A DNA stretch of 17,862 nucleotides from Synechococcaceae bacterium Bin_79_3 (GTDB lineage Bacteria > Cyanobacteriota > Cyanobacteriia > PCC-6307 > Cyanobiaceae). Position numbers and translations under genes: made by a program. This document shows positions 1 to 6,361 of this stretch, piece by piece. Where the stretch lies: assembly GCA_009914645.1 (NCBI GenBank), contig VFLB01000264.1:1-17862 (forward strand). The letters are read 5' to 3'. Each line of letters starts with the position of its first letter. Position 1 is the stretch's first letter. The notes beneath the pieces were generated by a model. That model did no database searches. It was not told where the DNA came from and worked only from the letters and a program-made list of their open reading frames with translations.

Positions 1-720
1 ATCTTCCAATACGGTTTCGGCCGTTTCGTTGCAGCAATTGCCAGGTTCCGTAAGTAATCGATAAGCCTTCTCAATGCGATCCCAACGGTTATCACGATCC
101 ATCGCCCAATAGCGTCCGCAAAGGCTGCTGAGTTCTCCTACCCCTGCCGCTTCAATCTGTTGACGCAGGGTGGTTACAAACCCAATCGAGCTATTGGTTG
201 GGGTATCTCTGCCGTCGGTGATGCCATGGATGAATACCTGCTTCAAGCCTTTAGCTGCCGCCCACTGCAGCAAACCCCCAATATGGTTTATGTGGCTATG
301 CACTCCACCATCTGAGAGCAGCCCCACAAGATGAAGGGTGCCGCCTTCATTAAGCAATTTGGCGGCCATATTTTTAAGAGCTTTATTTTGCTTGAACTGG
401 CCTTTCTTCACCGCCTGGCTAATCCTTACTAATTCTTGCCGGATTACTCGACCAGAGCCAATGGTGAGGTGACCCACTTCGGAATTACCCATCTGCCCTT
501 CGGGTAAACCCACATGGGCCCCGCTGGCATGGATCAAGGTATGCGGATAGGCATGCCAAAGGGCATCCATGATTGGTGTTTGCGCCAAGCGGATGGCGTT
601 GTTTTGCTCGCTTGGATTTTCGCCCCAGCCATCAAGAACTACCAACACAACAGGCGCCACAGAACTAAGACTGCGCCCTTTCAGTGCCTGATCGGTGCTT
701 GGAGGTGTTGCTGCTGTCAC
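1..720 (-). CDS. gpmI: 2,3-bisphosphoglycerate-independent phosphoglycerate mutase, N-terminal part (3' end beyond left edge)
   Basis: This gene encodes the manganese-dependent enzyme that interconverts 3- and 2-phosphoglycerate in lower glycolysis. The 240 codons visible include the metal-binding DGWG (Asp about 30) and [10 protein letters not shown] with the phospho-acceptor Ser at about 80. DGGVHSH, DGRDTP and [12 protein letters not shown] follow, which are family signatures in the expected order. The full family protein is about 510-550 aa, so roughly half lies beyond the left edge. I chose the GTG at 720-718 as start because an in-frame TAA lies a few codons upstream and picocyanobacterial homologues carry a similar short tail before the APVVL strand. 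A GTG about 20 codons later is the alternative. No convincing Shine-Dalgarno sequence precedes either. The gene diverges from pyrR across a 144-bp gap. Confidence 0.95.
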   Translation of the reverse strand, partial: MTAATPPSTDQALKGRSLSSVAPVVLVVLDGWGENPSEQNNAIRLAQTPIMDALWHAYPHTLIHASGAHVGLPEGQMGNSEVGHLTIGSGRVIRQELVRISQAVKKGQFKQNKALKNMAAKLLNEGGTLHLVGLLSDGGVHSHINHIGGLLQWAAAKGLKQVFIHGITDGRDTPTNSSIGFVTTLRQQIEAAGVGELSSLCGRYWAMDRDNRWDRIEKAYRLLTEPGNCCNETAETVLED

Positions 721-864
721 CCAATACAGGGCTTAGATATCAGGCAAGTTACATCGAATATGTGCCCTTTATTTGCATGTAGCTGGCGGCGTCAGGTTTC
801 AAGCACCAAAGAAATAGCGCCAACTAAGATTGTGCACATATTTGATGCTTCATTAATTACTGTT
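721..864. promoter_or_regulatory. Divergent intergenic region between gpmI and pyrR
   Basis: This 144-bp gap separates two genes that point away from each other, so both promoters must lie here or inside the opposing gene. It is more AT-rich than the flanking coding DNA, especially at 820-864. I could not fix -35/-10 pairs with confidence and see no obvious terminator-antiterminator fold of the Bacillus PyrR attenuation type. The region assignment is inference from gene orientation. Confidence 0.4.
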
Positions 865-1434
865 ATGGGGCGATCTGAATTCCCTCCCCAAAATTGCGAA
901 CGGGTTTGGATCCTTGATTCTGAAGAATTGCATCGCACCGTTTTGCGGCTTTGTTCACAAGTAATTGAGAGCGTTGCCGATCCCAAGCAGTTAGTGCTGC
1001 TGGGGATTCCCACCAGGGGAGTGGCTCTTGCCCAAGTGTTGGCAGCTGAATTACAACGAATACTTTGTGAACCCATTGCCCAAGGGGTATTAGATCCAAC
1101 TTTTCATCGCGACGACCTCGGTCGATTGGGAACTCGATTGGTTCAACCAACCGATTTGCCGGTGTGTATTGATAACCGCACAGTGGTGCTTGTAGATGAT
1201 GTGGTTTTCACCGGACGCACTGTGAGGGCTGCGCTGGAGGCGCTACAGGGTTGGGGGAGGCCCGCCAGCGTGAAGCTTCTAGCGATGGTGGATCGAGGCC
1301 ACAGGGAGCTGCCCATCCAGCCAGATTTCGTTGGCCGAGTTGTGCCCACCAGCCGTCAAGAGTTCATCCACCTAATGCTGCAGGAGGTGGATGGGGAGGA
1401 GGGGGTGTTGTTGCTTAAGCCAGGGACGAACTGA
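865..1434 (+). CDS. pyrR: PyrR-type uracil phosphoribosyltransferase / pyrimidine regulator
   Basis: This is a 189-aa type I phosphoribosyltransferase of the PyrR family, which makes UMP from uracil and PRPP. In Bacillus it also binds pyr mRNA. The PRPP loop VLVDDVVFTGRTV lies at about residues 108-120, preceded by LVLLGIPTRGVALA (about 43-56) and LDPTFHRDDL (about 76-85), the usual PyrR order. The reading frame stays open upstream to 514, but that part is antisense to gpmI and resembles nothing in the family. The ATG at 865 puts the VWILDSEEL strand near the N-terminus, as in homologues. Whether this protein regulates RNA in cyanobacteria cannot be told from sequence. Its stop lies inside a perfect inverted repeat shared with the converging ftrV. 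Confidence 0.93.
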   Translation: MGRSEFPPQNCERVWILDSEELHRTVLRLCSQVIESVADPKQLVLLGIPTRGVALAQVLAAELQRILCEPIAQGVLDPTFHRDDLGRLGTRLVQPTDLPVCIDNRTVVLVDDVVFTGRTVRAALEALQGWGRPASVKLLAMVDRGHRELPIQPDFVGRVVPTSRQEFIHLMLQEVDGEEGVLLLKPGTN

Positions 1435-1448
1435 AACTTGTTTCAGTT
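1429..1448. terminator. Perfect inverted repeat holding the stops of pyrR and ftrV; possible bidirectional terminator
   Basis: Nine-base arms (AACTGAAAC and GTTTCAGTT) flank a two-base centre. The TGA of pyrR (1432-1434) sits in the left arm and the TGA of ftrV (complement of 1443-1445) in the right arm. Position between convergent genes suggests transcription end on both strands. Against this, the stem is AT-rich and no T-run of terminator length follows on either strand, so it may be weak or serve to stabilise 3' ends. Confidence 0.45.
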
Positions 1449-1664
1449 AATCAATTCCAGCTCATCGCTGCGAAAGTGAGCTTTATAGCGTCCAAAAGCA
1501 ACCACAACAGGCAAGGTTGGGCTGATTGGTTTGCCTTTCCAATCATTTAATACTGAATTTATCTCCCCCTCCTGCCCCTTCATATCAAAGGCCTTGCCGC
1601 GATTTTCTGGATGGGTAAACACAACAACCGATTGCTGTACCCGAACCCGATTGCCTGGCTGCAT
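1443..1664 (-). CDS. ftrV: Ferredoxin-thioredoxin reductase, variable (alpha) chain
   Basis: This 73-aa protein is the small variable subunit of ferredoxin-thioredoxin reductase. The enzyme passes electrons from photosynthetically reduced ferredoxin to thioredoxin, for light control of carbon metabolism. The variable chain carries no cofactor and props up the catalytic 4Fe-4S subunit (FtrC, not in this window). Features seen are the opening GNRVRV strand, the SVVVFTHPENRGKAFD segment, GQEGEI, a WKGKPISPTLPV turn and the closing FRSDELELI, all typical of the SH3-like barrel of this subunit. The length matches the family. The ATG at 1664 is only 20 bases after the stop of the upstream membrane-protein gene, so co-transcription with the Hsp70-like pair is likely. 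Confidence 0.92.
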   Translation of the reverse strand: MQPGNRVRVQQSVVVFTHPENRGKAFDMKGQEGEINSVLNDWKGKPISPTLPVVVAFGRYKAHFRSDELELIN

Positions 1665-1684
1665 CGCCGTTTACACACTTTTGT

Positions 1685-2545
1685 TTATCTTCTCATTTGG
1701 CCTTGGCAGCTGCTTTCAGGACCGTCTTCTCGCACCACCCCCCCCAGTTCTTGGCAGGCGGCTTGAAAAGCAGCCCAGTCTGTTTTGCCAGCGGCTTGTA
1801 ATTGGCGGATCCTTGCATCGAGAGCGGCTGAATCCGGTGCCCCTCTTTCAGAGGCGCCAGCTTGCGGCATTGCGGCATGGCTATTTTGTTGTTGCTTCAG
1901 CCGCTGCAGCGCTTTGATTTGCGTACTTACGGTTTGGCGCATGGCATGTGCTTGCCCTATCCACCAGGGATGATTTAGCTGATTTAGTTGATTGTTTGCC
2001 TCCCACCACTGGCCTTTTTTGCCAACCCGCTGGGCTTGCTCAAGGTGGAATCGATTGGCGGCCCAATTCTCTTGAAGCGAATTTTGTAGGTCTTGCCCCT
2101 CGGGGAAGCGGTTTTCGCCACTGCTGCTGATTAGGGACAGGGCTTGGGGCATTTCGCCCCTAAGGAATCTTTGAATTACTTTGCTGCGCAGTTGTTGCCG
2201 CCATTGCTGCAATTGACGATCTGCCTTTGCAGGGTTGCCACTGCGGCGAATTAGTTGTCTTTGTTGATCTAACGCTGCCCACCACAAACCCCCATCCCAG
2301 CTGCGTTGGGCCTGGCGTTGTAAGCAGCTTTCCACCAGAGCGGCCTCTTTGGGCCGCAATGGTTGAAGCGCCCCCAGTTGGCGTCCGAGCCGCAGGCAGG
2401 CGCCAAGATCACCGCTTTGGGCAGAACGTTGCAACCGCCTTGGCAATTGCTGCTGCCAAAGCCCTAAGCAGATCAGGAAGATGGAAACAGCTCCAAGGGT
2501 GCTGCCCACCCACAGCCAAGACAATCGCGAACGGCGCTTATTCAT
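1685..2545 (-). CDS. Single-pass membrane protein of unknown function, coupled to the Hsp70-like gene
   Basis: I do not recognise a named family. The 286-aa product begins with a short basic stretch (NKRRSR) followed by one hydrophobic segment at about residues 9-30. That predicts an N-terminal membrane anchor with the rest outside or inside the membrane as a helical domain. The remainder is rich in Gln, Leu, Arg and Trp with no obvious catalytic motif, and could form helical repeats. Two Cys near the C-terminus (CQELGG and ESSCQG) are notable next to a redox gene. The frame is open further upstream to 2620, but the ATG at 2545 overlaps the Hsp70-like stop as ATGA, which fits translational coupling and places the anchor at the true N-terminus. 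Partnership with the Hsp70-like protein is inferred from this coupling. Confidence 0.8.
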   Translation of the reverse strand: MNKRRSRLSWLWVGSTLGAVSIFLICLGLWQQQLPRRLQRSAQSGDLGACLRLGRQLGALQPLRPKEAALVESCLQRQAQRSWDGGLWWAALDQQRQLIRRSGNPAKADRQLQQWRQQLRSKVIQRFLRGEMPQALSLISSSGENRFPEGQDLQNSLQENWAANRFHLEQAQRVGKKGQWWEANNQLNQLNHPWWIGQAHAMRQTVSTQIKALQRLKQQQNSHAAMPQAGASERGAPDSAALDARIRQLQAAGKTDWAAFQAACQELGGVVREDGPESSCQGQMRR

Positions 2546-4044
2546 TCGAGCTGGCCGAGCAGCTCTTCTTTCAGGGGTTGGTTTAACTGCAAATCGATGC
2601 CGCCAAGCCAAATTTGGCATTGCTTGTCAATGTGAAATCGCAGCCTGAACCGATCTTCCCCCCCTCGGCCAGGGGGCACAAGCGATAGTTCCAGGGCTTT
2701 TGCTTGCCACGGCTTTACAGCTGCTTCACCCACTGATCGTGCTTGCAGTTTTGGTATCCCGTCAATAAAAACCACCTCGGCGCGACTTTCTTTTTGGGGT
2801 GTGCCCAGTTGCAATTCCAATTTTGTTTGCCCCTCCTGGCAAGCCAGCACAATTTCTAGGGGTTGAGGGGTGGGCCATCCCTGGCCTGCAACAAATAAGG
2901 GATGCCAATAATGAGCGTCCATACGTCTATCCCAGCAGCGCAGGCTTACCCCTTGCCTCAATACATCGATAAGCCGTAGGGCGGGGGTCATGGCTAAGGC
3001 ACCCAAAACCACCGCTGCACTGGGCTGCAGCACCGGCAAGCGCAAACCAGGAACATTTTCGTTTAACCAGGCTTGCAGCCATGGCAGGGCACTGCTGCCT
3101 CCTACCGCTAGAACCCCATCGATATTTGCCAGATTTTCACCAGCCCTGCGGGCGGCAGCGCTGATATCACCAAGTAGGTCTTGCAGTAAAAGCGGCAATC
3201 CCTGGGTTTCGAGCACTTGTTCCAATTGGCGGCGGCTGCCTTGAAGCAAACGCGATTCCAGCCGCACTTGGGCGCTATCTGCATGGCTGAGGGCGCATTT
3301 TAATTTTTCTGCGGCTTCTAACCAGTGTTCCGGAACAGGTTCGGGTGCGCCAAGGGCAATTGCCCACCAGTGATCGATGCTGCGACCCCCCACCTGAGCT
3401 CCGGCTTTGCCAATTACACGAGCTGTTTTCACGGCATTGCTGCTGAGGGGTAGCTGATTGCCTGCAAAGCGCAGCAATTGGGCCATGGGCATCGCCTTGC
3501 CCTCACCGCCTTCGAGGCGCACCAGGGATAAATCCGTGGTGCCAGCGCCCATATCAAGCACTAAAACCAAGCTGCCTGGCGGTAAGCCCGCCCCTAAGGC
3601 CGCGGCGGTGGATTCATCCACCAACGCCAATTCTGGCACAGGCAAGCTGGCTCCCCATTGCTGTAACCAGTTGCGATAACTGCTGAAACCCTCTACAGGG
3701 GCAGTGAGCACAAGGCGTTCAGGAATGCAATTTGGGGGCAATTGTTGCCATATGCCTTGCAATAGGGAGGCAGCTGCCCTTTGGGCTACGGGGCAAGCGG
3801 CATTTTGATAGAGCTTTGTTTTGAAATTGCGCTGGCAACGGCCTTGTGCGCCTGCATCTAGCACCTGTTGACCCAGCAGAGGGCGCAGCCCCTCAAGAAC
3901 CACAAGGCTTGGAATTAGGGGCAGGCTGCCAGGGCTACTGAGGGGAGGCAGGTAAAGCAATTCAGGGCTAGAGCCTGCATGGGCTTGCCAGCCCACCAAG
4001 GTGCTGGAGCTGCCCAAATCAATTGCAAGTGTTCCGTGGCCCAA
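2542..4044 (-). CDS. Hsp70-like (DnaK-family) ATPase without the helical lid
   Basis: A 500-aa protein with an Hsp70 nucleotide-binding domain at about residues 1-353. Visible motifs are phosphate 1 AIDLGSSST (7-15), a Lys in FKTKLY (about 75) at the place of the DnaK catalytic Lys, connect-1-like DESTAAALGAG (143-153), phosphate 2 LDMGAGTTDLSLV (163-175), GAQVGGRSIDHW (215-226), EKLKCALS (246-253) and adenosine motif GVLAVGGSSALPW (310-322). About 147 residues follow and look beta-rich, but no lid follows and there is no EEVD-like tail. Canonical DnaK is about 630 aa, so this is a divergent short Hsp70, not the main chaperone. The start is a TTG preceded directly by an in-frame TGA; no other start codon precedes the DLG motif. 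Substrate is unknown. Confidence 0.9.
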   Translation of the reverse strand: MGHGTLAIDLGSSSTLVGWQAHAGSSPELLYLPPLSSPGSLPLIPSLVVLEGLRPLLGQQVLDAGAQGRCQRNFKTKLYQNAACPVAQRAAASLLQGIWQQLPPNCIPERLVLTAPVEGFSSYRNWLQQWGASLPVPELALVDESTAAALGAGLPPGSLVLVLDMGAGTTDLSLVRLEGGEGKAMPMAQLLRFAGNQLPLSSNAVKTARVIGKAGAQVGGRSIDHWWAIALGAPEPVPEHWLEAAEKLKCALSHADSAQVRLESRLLQGSRRQLEQVLETQGLPLLLQDLLGDISAAARRAGENLANIDGVLAVGGSSALPWLQAWLNENVPGLRLPVLQPSAAVVLGALAMTPALRLIDVLRQGVSLRCWDRRMDAHYWHPLFVAGQGWPTPQPLEIVLACQEGQTKLELQLGTPQKESRAEVVFIDGIPKLQARSVGEAAVKPWQAKALELSLVPPGRGGEDRFRLRFHIDKQCQIWLGGIDLQLNQPLKEELLGQLE

Positions 4045-4096
4045 TCAGCTAGTTCATGCAACGAATACTGAAACCTTTGCAGAACACTTGGCCAAA

Positions 4097-4444
4097 ATGC
4101 CGATATCTAGCCAGATTAAGAGCATTGAGACGCAATTCGAGATGTCTGCGGATCGTTTGCTGAAAGCGGTTTTGTCTTTTTATCGCGAAGAGCCGGAACA
4201 GCTTTTGGCCTTGGAGCCTCTGCTGGGGTGCCGCGTTAGCAAAGGCTGGATGGCTTTACGGATCGATTGCCTCCACCAGGTTCATTTTGAAGAGGTAAGT
4301 GCTTTGGTGGATTTAATCCGGCTGCCACTAGCTGCTTTGCAACTGGTGCGTCTGATTCGGCTAACGGCGCCGGGGCTGCCTGAACGGGTGTTTCCGGTGC
4401 GGCTGCCAATTTTTCTAGATGGCCAAATATCGATTACCGAGTAA
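4097..4444 (+). CDS. Unknown 115-aa protein upstream of rpoZ
   Basis: I do not recognise the family. The product is a small, mainly helical-looking acidic protein with a conserved-looking core around FYREEPEQLLALEPLLGC and a leucine-rich middle (VDLIRLPLAALQLVRLIRL), ending in a beta-like tail. It has no signal peptide, and the hydrophobic stretch is broken by Arg, so a soluble protein is likely. The frame extends back to 4001 but that part is antisense to the Hsp70-like gene. The ATG at 4097 clears that overlap, and an ATG at 4142 is another choice. It ends 48 bases before rpoZ on the same strand and could share its transcript. Coding potential is supported by the long open frame and consistent family-like composition, but no motif confirms it. 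Confidence 0.65.
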   Translation: MPISSQIKSIETQFEMSADRLLKAVLSFYREEPEQLLALEPLLGCRVSKGWMALRIDCLHQVHFEEVSALVDLIRLPLAALQLVRLIRLTAPGLPERVFPVRLPIFLDGQISITE

Positions 4445-4492
4445 AAAAAGAGCAGGGAGTTATGTTGATACCAGAAATTGGGTTATCCGTCG

Positions 4493-4723
4493 ATGTCGCT
4501 AAGCCAGCAGCCTGGAGCTAATGAACTTGCTAAGCGCGGCGAAAGTTTGATGCGCCATTCAACCAATAGGTATCTCACTACTGTGCGCATTGCTTTTAGG
4601 GCAAAGCAAAGACGATTTGATGATTTTGAAGGTCTCCTCGAGGATTCGATGGTGAAGCCTGTTCAAAGGGCCATTACAGAACTCAGCGATGAGCAAGATT
4701 TGCCCGATCTTTTGCCCGGCTAA
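4493..4723 (+). CDS. rpoZ: DNA-directed RNA polymerase omega subunit
   Basis: This 76-aa protein is the cyanobacterial form of omega, the small subunit that helps fold and assemble the beta-prime chain of RNA polymerase. The stretch [20 protein letters not shown], followed by [10 protein letters not shown] and [20 protein letters not shown], is the cyanobacterial omega signature. The frame is open back to a TTG at 4478, but the ATG at 4493 gives the usual short N-terminus (MSLSQQ...). No strong Shine-Dalgarno sequence precedes either. The TAA stop shares its last A with the ATG of the DUF1818 gene (TAATG), so the two are probably translated in tandem. Confidence 0.93.
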   Translation: MSLSQQPGANELAKRGESLMRHSTNRYLTTVRIAFRAKQRRFDDFEGLLEDSMVKPVQRAITELSDEQDLPDLLPG

Positions 4724-5088
4724 TGCGACGAGAGGGGTTTGGTTGGCGGCTAGCAATTGATAAAAAGCGTTCTAATTACCAGGTGCTGATCGGTGCTGAG
4801 GCATGGGCCTTAGAACTCACCCTCGAAGAGTTTGAGCAGCTGAGCAAACTCTGCACCAAACTCATTGATCAATATGAGAGCTGTAAGGAACAGCTAATGG
4901 CAGAGGAAAATTTAGAACTTTGCCTAGAACAGGGTGCTTGGTGGCTTGAACTTAAAGGTGATATCAGCGGTTGGGCATTGCGTTTTGTTTTAACAAGTGC
5001 AGCCGGCCTGCGGGGGGCAGAAGGGAGCTGGAATCGTGAAGCCGCCGCTCCTTTTTGTATGGCGTTAGCCATGGCGGACGTCTGCTAA
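4723..5088 (+). CDS. DUF1818 family protein (cyanobacterial, function unknown)
   Basis: This 121-aa protein matches the cyanobacterial DUF1818 pattern. It has an opening GFGWRLAIDKKRS, a VLIGAEAWALELTLEEF segment, and LMAEENLELCLEQGAWWLELKGD. It closes with WALRFVLTSAAGLRGAEGSW near the C-terminus. It is a small soluble alpha/beta protein, and no enzyme activity is known to me. Its ATG overlaps the rpoZ stop by one base, which ties its translation to omega. That hints at a role tied to transcription or growth rate, but this is only context. Its last 24 bases overlap the 3' end of the convergent membrane-protein gene. Confidence 0.88.
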   Translation: MRREGFGWRLAIDKKRSNYQVLIGAEAWALELTLEEFEQLSKLCTKLIDQYESCKEQLMAEENLELCLEQGAWWLELKGDISGWALRFVLTSAAGLRGAEGSWNREAAAPFCMALAMADVC

Positions 5089-5817
5089 AAAGCCAGTGCA
5101 ATCATCCTTATTGAAAAGGTGTTGGTAAGCAGCCACGAGGCAGCAAACCACAACTGGCGCTGCCACAAGAATGCCTATGCCGCAGAGTAACAACCCCGCC
5201 AAAGTTATTAAAATCATCAGTAGCCCAAACCCCAACAAACGCCAAAACTGAGGATCCACAACTTTTCGTCCATGCCTAAAAGCCTGCATCGCTCGGTCGC
5301 CTTGCGCTACAACAATAGGTACGTGAAACATTTGGGTAACAGCCAAGTAAACTAATACTAAACTCCCTGCAAATAGAGGTGCAAAAAATAGTTCAAGGCG
5401 AATTAAGCTTGCTAAACCTCCTGCTAAAGCGGCAGTTATAAGCACTATCAAATTAATTATTAGTAGAAGTATTGCCATCCAAAGCAAACGCCTAATTGCT
5501 CGGAAATCCCAGCGCACAAAGTCTTGAATAATAGGTATGTCGCCGTTTAATGCTCTCCAAGCGCCACGAAATAAACCAAGATTCATCCAAAGGCTGGCAA
5601 ATACATTGATGCTTAATCCCAAAAGAAATATAAATAACCAGCCAATGCCAAATCCGGCACCATCTTGGATGCTTTTACTTGCTTGATCTTGAATGAATTG
5701 GCTCGCTAAATTAATGCCACCACCAATAAGCGTAAATCCTACAAACAGAAAGGGCGCTTTGCTAAACGCTGCGTAACCGGTTTTTATTACTGCTCCCACA
5801 GGGAGGGGGGCGGCCAT
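5065..5817 (-). CDS. Multi-pass membrane protein of unknown function
   Basis: The 250-aa product has about six hydrophobic segments, at roughly residues 21-41, 55-83, 111-134, 142-169, 191-212 and 213-235. Short polar loops separate them, including GDIPIIQDFVRWDFRAIRR and QGDRAMQAFRHGRK. The overall look is of the loosely defined bacterial integral membrane families (DUF975 or DUF4013-like), in which amphipathic helices alternate with membrane passes, but I cannot assign one. No signal peptide, metal site or transporter motif is visible. The ATG at 5817 has no in-frame competitor of note. It lies 68 bases downstream of the EVE gene on the same strand and its 3' end overlaps DUF1818 head to head by 24 bases. 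Confidence 0.82.
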   Translation of the reverse strand: MAAPLPVGAVIKTGYAAFSKAPFLFVGFTLIGGGINLASQFIQDQASKSIQDGAGFGIGWLFIFLLGLSINVFASLWMNLGLFRGAWRALNGDIPIIQDFVRWDFRAIRRLLWMAILLLIINLIVLITAALAGGLASLIRLELFFAPLFAGSLVLVYLAVTQMFHVPIVVAQGDRAMQAFRHGRKVVDPQFWRLLGFGLLMILITLAGLLLCGIGILVAAPVVVCCLVAAYQHLFNKDDCTGFLADVRHG

Positions 5818-5885
5818 GGCAACAAAATGATTAATTTGCTAGAAAATTAGCGTTGCTTTTGCCTTTGCGCCAGTTCCTATTTAAT

Positions 5886-6359
5886 TTAGAACACAGGATT
5901 GCCAAGAATTTCTAAAAGTTTGGTAGCACTAGAGCTGGAAATCGGCAGGATTGATAAACGGTTGCCGCGGCGTATTACTGGCAATGTTTCTTCTGTGAAT
6001 AGCTGCCGAAGTTTTTCCAAGCTTAACAATTCGCTAAACGTGCCCGAATACTTCAACCTTACGCAGTCCCACCTGGGGGCTTCCACTTTTGAAGCTGGAT
6101 CAAAATATTTGCTGCTTGGTTCGAATTGGCTTGGATCTGTGATTCCTGTTTCCACCACTTCCATCAAGCCCACAATTCCGGGAGGCTTGGCATTGGAGTG
6201 ATAAAAGAATGCATGATCACCAATACACATAGTACGCATAAAGTTTCGGGCTTGGTAATTGCGAATTCCATCCCAAAGAGTGGTGTTTTCAGCTTTTAGA
6301 TGAGCTATACCAAATACATCTGGCTCACTTTTCATTAGCCACCATTGTTGTTTGTTCAT
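5886..6359 (-). CDS. EVE domain-containing protein
   Basis: This 157-aa protein is made of a single EVE domain, a PUA-like fold that binds modified bases in DNA or RNA (eukaryotic relative: thymocyte nuclear protein 1). Seen are the N-terminal WWLMKSEPDVF (6-16), LWDGIRNYQARNF (28-40), GDHAFFYHSN (47-56), GIVGLMEV (61-68) and the closing RRGNRLSILPI (130-140), all in the usual order and at full family length. The ATG at 6359 begins two bases after the murD stop, so it is read on the murD transcript. The ligand is unknown. Stand-alone EVE proteins occur in many bacteria and are not in themselves evidence of defence. Confidence 0.92.
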   Translation of the reverse strand: MNKQQWWLMKSEPDVFGIAHLKAENTTLWDGIRNYQARNFMRTMCIGDHAFFYHSNAKPPGIVGLMEVVETGITDPSQFEPSSKYFDPASKVEAPRWDCVRLKYSGTFSELLSLEKLRQLFTEETLPVIRRGNRLSILPISSSSATKLLEILGNPVF

Positions 6360-6361
6360 AT

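Noticed and set aside
514..864. Upstream extension of the pyrR reading frame
   Set aside because: It is antisense to gpmI, has no family similarity, and the ATG at 865 matches the PyrR N-terminus.
1531..1917. 128-aa plus-strand frame
   Set aside because: It crosses antisense through ftrV and the end of the membrane-protein gene; no motif and no sensible start.
2227..2586. 119-aa plus-strand frame
   Set aside because: It lies opposite the coupled 286-aa membrane-protein gene and has low-complexity shadow composition.
4462..4521. Short 19-codon frame just upstream of and overlapping the rpoZ start, with GGAG before its ATG
   Set aside because: The GGAG is only two bases from the ATG, too close for a normal ribosome site, and the peptide has no leader-type codon bias. 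It could be re-examined if ribosome profiling shows signal.
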